This document shows, one piece after another, positions 11,230 through 22,622 of a DNA stretch of 64,000 bases. The DNA comes from [Phialemoniopsis] sp. UDSM-2020 (Eukaryota; Ascomycota; Sordariomycetes; Thyridiales; Thyridiaceae): positions 3,348,001 through 3,412,000 of the forward strand of contig JAEILZ010000002.1 in NCBI GenBank assembly GCA_018873225.1, read 5' to 3'. The number at the start of each line of letters is the position of its first letter. Position 1 is the stretch's first letter. A model generated the notes under the pieces. That model was not told the origin of the DNA and made no database searches. It worked only from the letters and a program-made list of their open reading frames with translations. Made by a program: the position numbers and the translations under genes.

Positions 11230-13221
11230 TTACAATCTGCTTTGAGGGCTTGCGCTGTCTGGAAACTGCGAACCAAGAAAGATTCGCAGATCGGTCTCTG
11301 CATCGTTCTTCCAATCCTTCTGATCTTGCCACAACTTGCTATCAGCAAGAGACTTCGACCATATGTACCTGGATGCCACCTGAGCTGCGGTTTGATCCAA
11401 GTCAGTTCGAGCATCGTGCAAGAGAATGGTGGCAGTTGTGATGGCCTCAAGGTGCTCCAGAATGTCGCGACCCCGATACTCCAGCTCGTCATTGCGCAAA
11501 CCATCAACAAGATTTGATAGACGCTGAAGCCTCTCATCGACGATAGCACACTCCTGCTGGAACTTTGTACGACATTCCTGAAGTACAGCTTGAACCCAGG
11601 GGCCGAAGACTGTTTCGATGACCTTGCCACCACCAATTCTCTTGTCCTTCAACACTCGTCCAACATCTTCGGCCATGACACTCACGGTGCCCTCCCAGAT
11701 AGTGTTGACGACCGAGTCCCGAAACAGTCTGGCTATGTTCATTGAGCCACCGTCTTCGTTATTCTCGCAGTAGCCAACACCGCCGAGGCATTCCATTGCC
11801 GCACGCAGCCCACTGACCGCGCCTAGACTGATCTGGGCTTTCATCACCGGCGTGAGAAGTCTCAGCAAAGCGGCCCGCGCAGTGGACTCGCGAGGGATCA
11901 GAGTGCTAGCTGGCGTCCGCTGAGCCGTAGCCTCCCACCCTTGCTCGTTGCAGCCCAGGAGTGCAGCCCCGAAGAAGCCAAATTGCGTCGCGGCCCAATA
12001 CTGAACGGTCTCTCGGGCCATCCAGAAGACGTGCTGGGGGTGCTGGTAGAGGAAACGACCACGAGCTTTGCGCACCTTTGAGAACGCTCGAGCGACGGCC
12101 AGTCCACGAGCCCAGTAGGAAGCGCTGCCGAGCGCGGTATGGATTCTCGTGATGGTCAATATGGCTGCGATCTCCTTGATACCTTTGCCCTCTTCACCAA
12201 TGAGCCATCCCCGAGCCCCCTTGAGCTCTAGCTCGGCAGTGGGAAGGCCCTTGGTGCCCATCTTGTCTTTGAGTCTTTGGATGCGGATGCCATTCAGCTC
12301 TGTCTGCGGAGCACTCGACAAATTCGGCGAGGCGGGATTGGTGCCCATCCGGCGGCGCATAGGGACATAGAAGGCACTGATGCCCTTCGATGTTCGGGCT
12401 AGCAGGACGGTCATGTTGGAGTCGGTGGCGCTGCTGAACCACTTGAAACCGTCGATGCGCCAAGGGCCCAAGGCCTGCCCGATAGCATCCTGGGTTCTTC
12501 CGAGCCTCTCATCGTCAAGCAGCTCGTTCTTGTCGAGTCTCCGTGCGAGAGTTTCGGTTCCGCTCACGTCGCTGCCGCCGGACCTTTCAGTCATCCACTG
12601 GCCGCTTGTCCACGCTTCGCCGGGGGAACGCGAGGTCAGTCTGCGATACGACTCCCTCATCACCTGGCGGCGGCCCGGCTGGTCACCGTCCTCGTCGTTG
12701 AGATGCCTGGAGAGCAGGAACGCAGCACCGTCCGTCATGGACATGGGACACATTGTCATCGTCGCCGCAGGGGACCAGACGTGCGACATGGCAAACTGTT
12801 CAACCCTTCGGTTGTAGGTAGCCCCGTCTCGCCCATATCCCCGAGCCACGACGCCCTGCTCAAAACCGATATCCTTCAAGGCTCTCCATCCTTCTGAAGT
12901 CCGCAGCGGGTCGACGCGGTTCTCTTCGCCAAAGGTGGTGAGTGGGTGAAGTGTTGGATGGTTCGTCTCTGCGTCGACGCTGTGGCTCAAAGTGGACGGC
13001 TCGAGCACAACGCGGGACAGGTTGTGAAGAGACTGGGATACCCTACTCTGGGACTCGGTGGGGATGTAGAGGCGTACAAGACGTTCGAGCACTGGGTCGT
13101 CTGATGTGCTAGGCTCACTAGCTTTCAGGCCTTTTGCATCGGTGTACTGTGGCTCGAGTACAGGGAGTGACTGGAAGAAACCAGCCGTTGAAGAAGAGGG
13201 CACATTCTGGGTAGAGGACAT
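11230..13221 (-). CDS. AidB-type acyl-CoA dehydrogenase with peroxisomal tail
   Basis: FAD-dependent acyl-CoA dehydrogenase, 663 aa, intronless. The AidB-type signature WMTERSGGSDVSGTET is present, with 'GFKWFSSATDSNM' in the middle domain. 'ECLGGVGYCE' and 'RLFRDSVVNTIWEGT' mark the C-terminal helical domain. The last three residues are Ser-Arg-Leu, a canonical PTS1 peroxisomal import signal. The early residues look polar with no mitochondrial presequence. AidB-type members are known as isovaleryl-CoA-like dehydrogenases or DNA-protecting flavoproteins; here the PTS1 points to metabolism. It lies on the same strand as, and 525 bases downstream of, the CoA ligase at 13747..15645, which also ends in a PTS1. 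Confidence 0.9.
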   Translation of the reverse strand: MSSTQNVPSSSTAGFFQSLPVLEPQYTDAKGLKASEPSTSDDPVLERLVRLYIPTESQSRVSQSLHNLSRVVLEPSTLSHSVDAETNHPTLHPLTTFGEENRVDPLRTSEGWRALKDIGFEQGVVARGYGRDGATYNRRVEQFAMSHVWSPAATMTMCPMSMTDGAAFLLSRHLNDEDGDQPGRRQVMRESYRRLTSRSPGEAWTSGQWMTERSGGSDVSGTETLARRLDKNELLDDERLGRTQDAIGQALGPWRIDGFKWFSSATDSNMTVLLARTSKGISAFYVPMRRRMGTNPASPNLSSAPQTELNGIRIQRLKDKMGTKGLPTAELELKGARGWLIGEEGKGIKEIAAILTITRIHTALGSASYWARGLAVARAFSKVRKARGRFLYQHPQHVFWMARETVQYWAATQFGFFGAALLGCNEQGWEATAQRTPASTLIPRESTARAALLRLLTPVMKAQISLGAVSGLRAAMECLGGVGYCENNEDGGSMNIARLFRDSVVNTIWEGTVSVMAEDVGRVLKDKRIGGGKVIETVFGPWVQAVLQECRTKFQQECAIVDERLQRLSNLVDGLRNDELEYRGRDILEHLEAITTATILLHDARTDLDQTAAQVASRYIWSKSLADSKLWQDQKDWKNDAETDLRIFLGSQFPDSASPQSRL

Positions 13222-13746
13222 GATGTAATCTTGGTCTGTATCTCAGGGTTAACTCATGTATTGGAAGCTGCCTTTGATTGATTCATGCTTGAAGCGTGCC
13301 CCGAGCAACTGAAATGCAACCTTTATCTTCGCTGCAAGGGTCACGCATTGCCGCCTGGACAGGAGCTGAACCGAGGCTTCAAGTGCTGTGATCCACTGAA
13401 ACAACCCCGACGACGCTGTCATTGGGTTCACATGCAATTGGACCCCTCCCTGCTGTAGGGTCTCTGCGATCTTCAGGTTTGGCTGGGCCACCGGGACATG
13501 CAAATGCCAAGCAAGTTGCCGGCTCGCTTGACCGGCTCTTTTAGTGTTATTGGAAATGTGGGGAAATTTCCCTGCGACAACATCCGGAGCACAAGATCCT
13601 GGGGAGAGGGTCTATTGGCACTACAACGTCTGCCAAAGTAATTGTCGAGTATGTTGCCTCAACTTTCCAGTATTTCCTTTGGTAAGACTCCAAGGGATTG
13701 TAAAGAAACCAGGAATAAAAGAAGATCTAGAGTACATTTTCATAGT
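13222..13746. other. Intergenic region between dehydrogenase and ligase
   Basis: Promoter region of the acyl-CoA dehydrogenase and 3' flank of the ligase. No clear motif. Confidence 0.4.
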
Positions 13747-15645
13747 CTACAGCTTTGCTGTCCGATGCTCCTTCTTAGCTAGGTCTCTGAGCTCTCGTCG
13801 CAATATCTTCCCGTTTGCACTCTTTGGAATCGCCTCCATGTATATAACACCGCCTCTCAGCTGCTTATGGGAAGCCAAGTGGTCCTTCACAAACTGCTTG
13901 ATCTTGTCTGGGCTGATCTTGGAAGAGTCTGCCACTACATATGCGCGAGGCACTTCGTTGCCCTCCATGGATGGATCTGGAATTCCGATGACGGCTGCAT
14001 CAGTGATCAAAGGGTGAGTGAGTAGCAAGGTCTCGAGCTCGGCTGGCGCGACTTGGACTCCTTTGTACTTGATCAACTCCTGAAAGTACTCGCGTTAGTG
14101 TAAGTAACATCAAAAGTTCTTCATCTGCGCAGACTTGCCTTTTTCCTGTCTATGATATACAGCTTTCCGTTCCGCCTGACTCCAATATCTCCAGTCTTGA
14201 ACCACTCTCCGCACTTTGTGAAGGATGCAGCTGTCGCCTTAGGGTTATCCCAGTACCCCGGAGTAACCGTTGGCGATTGAGTGATGCATTCACCTTCTTG
14301 CCCGTCTTCAACATCATCTTCGTTGTCATCGACCAGGCGGAGCTTGAAATTTGGTGCTATCAGCGAGACACTTCCCGTGTCGTCTTTGTCATCCCACGGC
14401 TGAGCGGTGATGCCGCCGGTGGTTTCGCTGAGTCCCCAGATCTGTGAGATGTGGCAACCTAGTACTGCCTCAGCACGGGCTGTAAGCTCCGGGCCCATGG
14501 GCGCCGCACCCGAGACGGCATGCACCATTGACTTGAAGTACTCCTTCGCCCCTGGAGTCTGGACCAAGAGAAGATAAATCGGAGGTACCGTGAAGAACCA
14601 GGTAATGGCAAACTTCTTGTTGTACTCGAGAAATTGCTTGAGGTTGAACTTGGGCATCCAATAAACAGTTCCTCCAATCATGGCTGGCTGGATCAGAAAG
14701 CCCTGTACGCCTGCAATATGCGCAGTTGGTAAGTGAGCCAGCGTGCGACATTTGTAAGTGAAGCCTGGGTCAATCGCCCGGCGCCGACTCTCGTAGTCAC
14801 GATGAATGAAGCGGTGAATAAGTGCATAGCTGGACATATTTCTATGTGTCAGAATCACCCCTGAAAGACCATGGCATTAGCTATCTGAAACTTCCAAACT
14901 CATTTGTAATTCTCGGGACATATGCACTCACCTTTGGGCTCGCCTGTGGTACCGCTGCTATAGAGTAGACAAGCTGTACGACGCAACAGGGTTTCTCTAT
15001 CCCTGATGACCTCCCAGTCAAGGACGTCAGAACTGGACCCGACGCTGGTTAACAAGTCTACCCCAGCGTGGTTCAGCAGCTGCCGCTTGCCAGCGGTGCT
15101 ATCCATTATAATAATCCTGTCATGACTGAGACCTGCCGACTCCGCGGCCTGCCGTGCAACTTTCTGGGAATCTGGCGAAGTAATGAGCACTGTGGCAGCA
15201 CCTTGTTTGAGCTGCCGGGCCAACTCATGAGCGGTGAAGCTGTTGCTTGCAGAACTGAATACGCCGGATGCCGCAACAGTTCCATAGAACGCCGCTGGGA
15301 CCAGTATCTGCCCAGAGGAGATGCACACTACGACATCCTTCCCGGCACCACTGGATCCAACCCCATATGCTTTACGGAGTATGTAAGCAATCCGCTTCGT
15401 GTAGTAACGAGTCTGTGCCTTCGTCAGACTGTTTTCTGGAACAGCTGCTTCCACGTGAAGAACAGTCTCCTCTGTACTTCCGCTGTCAGGCGAGTCTATC
15501 AGTAGACTTGGTGTTAGGCATTTTGCTTCGTGAGAGAAAAGATCGTTTGGAAGGGGACTTATGGCTCACCAAAAATCAAGGAAAGGAGATCAATGTCTGG
15601 CAGGTCGTAGTCCTGAGGAGCATTGTACACGATTTTCGGCGCCAT
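13747..15645 (-). CDS. 4-coumarate-CoA-ligase-type acyl-CoA synthetase with peroxisomal tail
   Basis: Adenylates a carboxylic acid and forms its CoA thioester. 564 aa from exons 15570..15645, 14932..15495, 14139..14860 and 13747..14079. ANL-superfamily motifs appear in order: YSSGTTGEPKG (P-loop), 'QIWGLSETTGG', 'EWFKTGDIG', 'IDRKKELIKYKG' and 'PKSANGKILRREL' with the catalytic Lys. The protein ends in Ala-Lys-Leu, a PTS1 signal, as do many fungal 4CL-like enzymes. The last intron (14080..14138) starts with GC, not GT, and is needed to join 'IDRKK' to 'ELIKYKG'. It is divergent from the zinc-cluster regulator at 16145 and in line with the acyl-CoA dehydrogenase gene. The substrate may be an aromatic or branched acid; this is not fixed by sequence. 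Confidence 0.93.
14080..14138 (-). other. Non-canonical GC-AG intron
   Basis: The exon ends AAAAAG and the intron begins GCAAGT, the usual strong context of rare GC donors. It ends TTTCAG. Phase 0 joining restores the invariant adenylation-motif lysine region; no GT donor nearby does so. Confidence 0.85.
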
Positions 15646-16144
15646 GGTGAAGATGTGGTTAGAGGGACTTGTTTGTCCAATCAGGATGTGAAAACTACTG
15701 CTATTGACATATATTTCTTTAGCTAGCATCTGCTACGCCATGATAGACATATAGACAGGCCTCGGCAACCCCACAGATCAATTCCAACACTTGCCGCTCC
15801 TGTGATCATCCCCAAGTGGATGGCATCTTCACACTAACACGCAAGACTCTACGAAGTAAAATACGGCTCACCTTCGGCTAGCCATGAGAGCCGGTCTTGT
15901 GGGGCAAGAGGTGGAGAAGCTGGCTAGCTTGAGTCCTAACTCGAAAGGTTCAACCAGTCATGAGATTTCTATTGAGGAGGACTGCCTGGAGAAATCCCCA
16001 CTCGGCTCCTTGCATTCCGTCTCCATCTGCTTTAAAGGGTAGTTCAAGAGCCGGTGGCCCCCCCTCACGATCCTTGCCTGCTTCCCATCAACATCGACAC
16101 GGGGTACGGCCAACCAACCACAGGGAGCCGATAGCAAAGAACGA
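15646..16144. promoter_or_regulatory. Divergent promoter region, ligase / regulator
   Basis: Shared upstream region of the CoA ligase and the zinc-cluster regulator. A CCAAT sequence (CCAATCA) is at 15677..15683, close to the ligase start. Nothing else is firm. Confidence 0.35.
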
Positions 16145-18708
16145 ATGGATCAACGGCGGACCCGGAATGCTTGCGCAAGATGCCGCCGGCAAAAGCTCAA
16201 GGTACGCTGTCGTCCACGGATGGGGTGTTCCACATGTGGGCAGAAAGGACTTACTTGGTAGACAGTGTGACCGGGAACGGCCTTGTCCTTTGTGTGTGCG
16301 GGCGAACGCCGAGTGCGTAGAGGCTACTGAACGTACGAGGTAAAGTATTGCTTACCGCACAAACATAGCCGCAAAGACGTGCTGACAGTGGACCGCCTCA
16401 GGAGGTCGAACCGCATCAAACCCAGGATTGAGCCCCCCGGTAGCGAGCCTAGTGGCGACAGCCCACATCTCCAGATCAGATCAGGTGACAGTATTACGCA
16501 GCCTAGAGCTACACACGAGAATGATACCAGGCTGGCAGGAGTGCAGGCGTCCTTTCCTGCCACGCAAGTATCCCTTGACCGAGCGGAGACCAATCAGCCT
16601 CGTGCTCAAAGCCAGGAATACATATCTTCACTACATCTTGTGAATAAGGTATGAATAAGTCATGTATACAAGATCGGGCGTTGTGTAAATCTAACATATA
16701 TCAAGATTTTTAGAAAGTACCAATATGCAGACAAAGCTCGCACCCGCCTGGTCGATGCGATTCCAAATGCCAGCCCGGCAGAGGATGCCTCACCGCGAGA
16801 AGATGGTTCTTTCGTGACGGTCACATCTCTGCTAGGCATTAGCTTGCCTCCTCCAGGAGTCACCATGGCTTTCCTCGATTCCTATATCGAGTCAATGCAC
16901 TGGTATCTGATGGTCTTTCACGAGCCCAGTCTCCGTGCAAAGCTGGAAGGCATTCTGGAGACTGGGCTCGCTCGGCCTATCGATCGCCCTTTCCTCATGT
17001 TGGTGCTCATCATATTAGTGATTGGAGCTCGATTTATAAGTGATAAATCGAGAAAGGAAAAGTTGAACAACTTGGACACTTCCAATTTGGAGGCACGCAT
17101 GCTAGAGGTAGCTGAGAGGTGGTACCTCCCTGCCATGGAAGACCTCACCGTGAATTCGATTGCCTTCTCGTTTCTTCTCGCCTCCAATTATCTATTCATC
17201 AGGAGAACCAAGGCAGCCTACATCACATTCGACACTACGGTCCGAAATGCTCAGCTCTTACGGTTGCATGATGAGCCCTCCTGGGGCCCCATAGATGCGA
17301 TAGAACGTGAGGTTCGTCGACGAGTGTGGTGGACTGTGTTCATAAGCGCAGGGTAGGACTCTCTATGAAGCCACGGATATGATGAACATGCTGACACGGT
17401 TCTGGTTCATGAAGGTTCATGGCCATGTCTTACGGTTGCCCACCACTGCTTACCGAGGTCAACTGTCAAGTTGAACAACCTTCCGATGTGGACGACAACT
17501 CAGCAAGATGTCCCGGGTTTGACTCACTCGAGAAACGAGATGACGGAGAGTTTTGGCCCGTTACTATTGGGTCTTACAACCGGTACAAAGCAAAGCTGTA
17601 CATGATCGCGGCATCGATAACTCGAGATGTTTATTTCAACAAGAACCTCAGCACTGATGAGCTCATCACCCGTGTCGAGCGTTATCACCAGCGTCTCCTT
17701 GACTGGGAAAAGTCAATGCCCCCAGAACTGAGACTTCAATCACATTCCGGACGTGTTCTTGGCCCTCAAGACAGCGCACTATTGCACATGTTTGCGGTTC
17801 AGGCGATAACCCTTCAAATCTCATACGACAATGTTCACCTGCTCCTCTTTCGACCATTCATTACTCCTGGAAAGTTAGACCGGGTCATTCATCCACCGGG
17901 AGCCAACAACCACGAAAGTGCACAAAGCTCTCAAGCTCCGGGAAGCTCTTTCCGTGCCCCCGGACGGGCGTCTGCCATTGCGAAAACTCAATGTTGGATA
18001 TCAGCAATGCGCACATCTCTCATAGGAAATTACCCTGACATTCTAAGTCTGCTGAGCTCTACTCCAGGATCAGTTCATGCTGGAGTTCACGCTTTTACGG
18101 CTGGTGTGATGCTCGGCTTACTGGCTCTTTCTAACCCCTTATCAGCAAGAGGCCAGGAGAGTAAGCGCGGCATAGCGCGCTTGGTCAAGGTTTCACATAC
18201 CTCGAAGTTGAAAGAGCCGATATGGGCACAACTGACTGAAGTTTTGACGGACCTCATATATGTGATCGCTGCAGAGGAGACTAAGGCCTTGATATCGGCA
18301 GATGGTGAACTTGATTCCATGGATGAGGGCATCACCGTGACGGCATTCGGAAATCCGACCGAGTTGTATTCGACTTCGAGTGACGAATCAACAGAAGAAT
18401 CTCGAGATTTGCCGATGAGCTCCCGTGCGACGGACACGGTAGACTTGCATGGGAACAGCGCTTCGAAGCCTTCCCTTCGGATATCGGATATGCTCGATCG
18501 AGCAGACTCTACCCAGTTACAATTCATGGACCAGGCTGATCGAATATCTATGCGCCTTGATGATTCTGAAGTGCCAGTCGCGACGCATGATTTTGGTAAT
18601 TTGTTCCCGCAAAACATCTTTGGGCCAAGCCAAGACTGGTTTGGAGGGCAGCCACAAGGACTAGACCAGACGTGGATGTGGGATGATACCTTCTCGTACT
18701 TTCGATAA
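16145..18708 (+). CDS. Zn(II)2Cys6 transcription factor with fungal_trans domain
   Basis: 774-aa regulator from exons 16145..16201, 16266..16332, 16389..16648, 16706..17352 and 17415..18708. Cysteines 10, 13, 20, 26, 29 and 36 form a textbook zinc cluster starting only nine residues after Met1. The first intron sits between Lys19 and Cys20. The acceptor at 16705 is preferred over the one at 16713 because only it keeps phase. The middle homology region includes 'REVRRRVWWTVFISAG', typical of fungal_trans domains. The C-terminus is Ser/Asp-rich and ends in an aromatic-acidic patch (WMWDDTFSYF), a likely activation region. It is divergent from the ligase; its stop is 74 bases from the stop of the convergent DUF1254 gene, so 3' ends probably overlap. 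Confidence 0.87.
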
Positions 18709-18782
18709 AGTAGTTTATATTACTTGAAAGCCTTGGTGTCGAGCAGGCCTCGGGAGACCAAGGCTAGCTATACTACAGAAGT

Positions 18783-20511
18783 CTAAAGGACCATGACGCC
18801 CACGATGGAAACCATTGTCACCAAGAGTGTGGCGGCAATAGAGAGCATCGCTTTGCCTGCATCGTTGTGCGGAACGACAGTGGCGTTCTGAAGAGCCGAG
18901 GATTTCTCAACTACCGGATACGAGTAAGAGCCGTTGATCAGAGCCTGCTTCGGACCATAGAACCGTACTGGTCAAGAGTTAAAATATATTCACATCTCAA
19001 AACTTCACAAACATTACTTACAAAAGAGGTCAAACTCTCCAGCTTCTGGTGGTGACGGGAGCCAGCTAGTTCGGATAGTCAGTACAGTCATCAACAAGAG
19101 AAAGAAGCAGCTTCACGTACTTGGATGTCCAGTTGTCTGGAGGTTGTCGCGCTTGGACAAGAATGTCAAATGGTCCATCACGACTCACGCCATAAACAGC
19201 CTCGCCGTTGGGGAACGTCAAGTTGTCCCGATCACCGATTGCATAGCGATCCACCGGGTTATCGACAATCAAGCCTGCTTTGTTGTACAAGGTCAAGCTC
19301 CAGAAGCCCAGTCCTTGAAGTGGAGGCTTTCCGGAAAATCTGAGTCGGTAGGACTCGTTCTGCTGTAGGCTGAATGTCTTCTCGTAGGACGGATAGATCG
19401 CCGTGCTGGTGTTCATTGCCAAGTACCCCCATCGAGCCACAGACGCACGTGCGAGGTAATTCGTTCCGTACATGCCCACAGCACTCGTATATGGTAGAAC
19501 CCAACCATTACCGGCCTTGGTCATGTTGTTCATCGTATAAGACTGAATGGCCTGTGTTGCTTTCTTCGCGGCCTGTGTGATGTCCACGCATTCTTGACTT
19601 CTGTAATGGCCATTCGCACCGATGCCAGCGGCAGAAAGGCGATTCTCTGTTTCTTGCGAGGCATATGTGAGATTGTTTCCGTTGCCTTGACGAGGGCTGG
19701 TCTGACCGAAGCGTGCAGCGAGTGAAAGAATATGAGCCGCCTGGGAGCTGGACGAGTTGGTGAATAAGTCGACGTTCAGAGCAGGCCCCATCGGAGCCGA
19801 GTTCCGAGTAATCAGTTCCGTGCCGAATTCATGCTGCAGTGCTTGTACTTGTTTAAGATCGTCCTGGCGGTTCTTGACCAGGATTCGAATAAGGATGAAT
19901 CCGATCGTACTAGGAGCGTAAACAACTCCTTGGTAGACGGGATCAGTGCTCGGCACTAGCTGACCACTTCCTTCAGTCGTATTCGCAGGCGTGAGTAGAT
20001 AGACACCGCCTTTGGCCGAATTGAGAGATCCGAAGGTCAGGTAGTTATCGCCATAGCTGTGCCATTGTGTCAGACAAAAACTTTTCGTGGGGAATTGTAC
20101 GACGCTTACGGTGTGTAAAACGAGACAGAGAAAAACCTGTCTTGAATATCACCAACTCTAAGCTTGATATCCTCGCGCGACAGATCGTAGCACTGGCTCA
20201 TGTAGAGTGTATCCAGATTGGGTTTCACAGTGGCGGTTTCAATGGGGGACGTGAGGCTGGTGGTCGTGAGCATTTGGTTCAAGCCAACCTTTTGGAGCCG
20301 GCCCTTGAACGTTTTCTCATAGGAGAGGAGAGGCTCCCCATACTAGCCTGAATCAGCCTCGACAAGAACCATTAAGATTATTCATGACTTCAAGACTTAC
20401 AACTATCGCGAACTCTGTAGCATCTTGGGCAGAGCAAGCAGAGTCTCGCTTGGAAGCTGCGGCCACCAAGCTGCCGAGTTCTGCTAACCCTAGCACTGTT
20501 GAAAGCTTCAT
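18783..20511 (-). CDS. Secreted DUF1254/DUF1214 protein, copy A, with C-terminal hydrophobic anchor
   Basis: 502-aa protein of unknown biochemical role. Exons 20401..20511, 20110..20342, 19121..20056, 19022..19065 and 18783..18967. It starts with a likely signal peptide (MKLSTVLGLAELGSLVAAAS). The DUF1254 part covers the middle exons; the DUF1214 part includes 'FWSLTLYNKAGLIVDNPV' and 'RFYGPKQALINGSY'. Many N-x-S/T sites suggest glycosylation. The C-terminus ends in a roughly 20-residue hydrophobic stretch (LSIAATLLVTMVSIVGVMVL), preceded by a small-residue region, compatible with a membrane or GPI anchor. Copy B at 20979..22622 shares all four intron positions but lacks this tail. The two start head to head. 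Confidence 0.88.
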
Positions 20512-20978
20512 ACTTGATGCGGTCGCAGTAGTTCGAGTCCGTACTCTGATACTCCCAAACCCAACGACGTTTTCACATCTTTTACATGCGCCTACTATTG
20601 TAGTCACTAATGTACTTGATTAATACAATGACCCCGCGGAGATGTCTGAGGAAACCTGACCCGGCCAAGACACTAACCAATTCGACGAACTTGCGGGGGA
20701 GTGTAGATCCCGAGAGCCAGGTCTTACTAGACAGCCCGGCTCCAGAGCCACCGGCTCCGCGAACACGACTTTGTGGGGCCAGTCGGGGGAAAATCTGGGG
20801 TTTGAATAACTCAACTCGCGAACCGGGAAAAACACTACCAGACATGACGTAGAGCTAGAAAGCTTCAGTTGTGTGGGTGATGCTATCTCTGCATTATATA
20901 TGTGAGGTGACTTACACGCCGCACTAGGATGAGATAGTCTCAAGGAAAGGATCAATTGGCCATCGAAACACCGACACC
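20512..20978. promoter_or_regulatory. Bidirectional promoter of DUF1254 pair
   Basis: 467 bases separate the two start codons. A TATA-like TTATATAT at 20894..20901 is placed for copy B. A shared promoter would couple the two genes. Confidence 0.45.
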
Positions 20979-22622
20979 ATGAAAGTCGCTTACATTCATG
21001 CTGCTCTTGGCTTTGGCCTGGCCTCTGCTCTGAGTCCTCAAGAATCTTGTCGGACACGACTCTGTTTCGAGAATTCTGTCTCTTTCGCTTACACGGTAAT
21101 CCACGGGTCTGATCCTTCTGTTAGCCTTATCCTGCGACTGACATCAACAAGTATGGGTATGGACTGTATGCATACGGAGATCTAGCGAAGCCCATTGAGA
21201 ACGCCACTACGAACGCGTTCCACCACAGCCGCGATTTAGCTCAGCCAGGTTCCATCGGAGTCGTGCGTCCCAATGCCGACACTCTGTACAGCACAGTCTT
21301 TATAGATCTGTCCTCGTCTGATATCGTCATCACTGTGCCCGAGATTGACCAAGATCGCTACTGGGTTATCCCCTTTTACAATCCGTGAGTTTGCTAGTCT
21401 ATCACTGTCGTTACCACACATCGATATTAATCTTCTCTACAGGTATGGTGACAATCTTGCCAACCTCGGAAGTATCACCAATAGCACTCCCGGCGAATAC
21501 TTGGTTCGATATGACGCAACCAATTACGGACTTCAGACTGGAGATGCCAAGGGCGACTATAGAGGGATCATCAACCTACCGACAAGCTACGGCATCATTC
21601 TCATGAGGATACTCGCTGCGCCTAACGAGACCGACGTGGAAACAGTACGAGATCTCCAAGATCAGTTCAAGATTTCTCTGCGACCCAGGTTCGACACACC
21701 CGTAGCGCCGACTCTGAATCTCAGCACCTTCTCGAATCCGGAATATCTTCCTGGGAAGAACCAGAGCTTGTACCAAGCTGTCCTGAAGCTCACCGCAAAG
21801 TATGCTCCGTACAATCAACCCCATGTCATTCAAGATCGAAGCTGGGTTGCGGCAAGCCTTGAAAATGCCGGCTGTGTCAATGGAACTTTCAAGTTGCCTG
21901 AGAATATCAACGTGACCAAAGCAGCCGTCACTGCGAACTGGACGCTATCAGCCCTACTTTCGACCCCTGGCACCAATGTGCCTTTGGGGGGCAACTGGAC
22001 CACCCGAGATCCTCGCGCTATTGGCAACTACAACTCGCTTTACACGATGAGATACGCCATCGCAATCAGAGGCTATCTCGCCCTTGTACAAGATCAAGCT
22101 GTCTATCCGAACGTCCTCAACGATGTCAAAGTCAAAGCTGGTCAGTCGGTGATGGTCAGCTTCCACTCCCGACCGCAAATCAAGCCTGGTGGTTTCTGGA
22201 GCTTGACCGCCTATAATTCAGACAACTTTCTGGTCGAGAACAGCCTTCGACGATATTCTCTCGGTGATCGAAGCAACCTCACTCGCGCCAACGGCCAGCC
22301 CATTGCCGAGGGCGATGATGGGCCGTTCCAGATCCTGATGCAAGCCGCCGATACCAAGCCCCCGTCCAACTGGTCTAACAAGTGAGTACACACATGCCTA
22401 CTCCTGCAATACCATCCGCTAATGCTTTCACTCCAGCTGGCTTCCGATAAAATCAGGGGCGGCCTCGGTGCAGATCAATCGTAAGTCTTCTCTCGTTATT
22501 GACATCATTGGCCTCACTAATGGGCGGTTGTGGCAGTGCGATGGTATGGCGGAGAGCCATCAATGACAAATGGATCATATGTATACCCGGACTTGGAGAT
22601 CATTGATGCCATCCGTGGTTAG
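20979..22622 (+). CDS. Secreted DUF1254/DUF1214 protein, copy B
   Basis: 472 aa from exons 20979..21095, 21152..21384, 21443..22381, 22437..22480 and 22537..22622. A signal peptide is likely (MKVAYIHAALGFGLASALS). Aligned with copy A it shares 'PNADTLY/PNLDTLY', 'FYNP-YGDN', 'SYGIILMRILA' and 'GGFWSLTAYN'. Exon 2 is 233 bases and exon 4 is 44 bases in both copies, and exon 3 differs by one codon (939 against 936). The last exon is short: the protein stops after the DUF1214 core, without the hydrophobic tail of copy A. DUF1254/DUF1214 proteins have no settled function; a secreted location is all that can be said. Confidence 0.88.

Noticed and set aside
16340..16388. Alternative donor GTAAAG at 16340 in the third zinc-cluster gene
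   Set aside because: It breaks phase with every acceptor nearby; the donor at 16333 keeps the frame.
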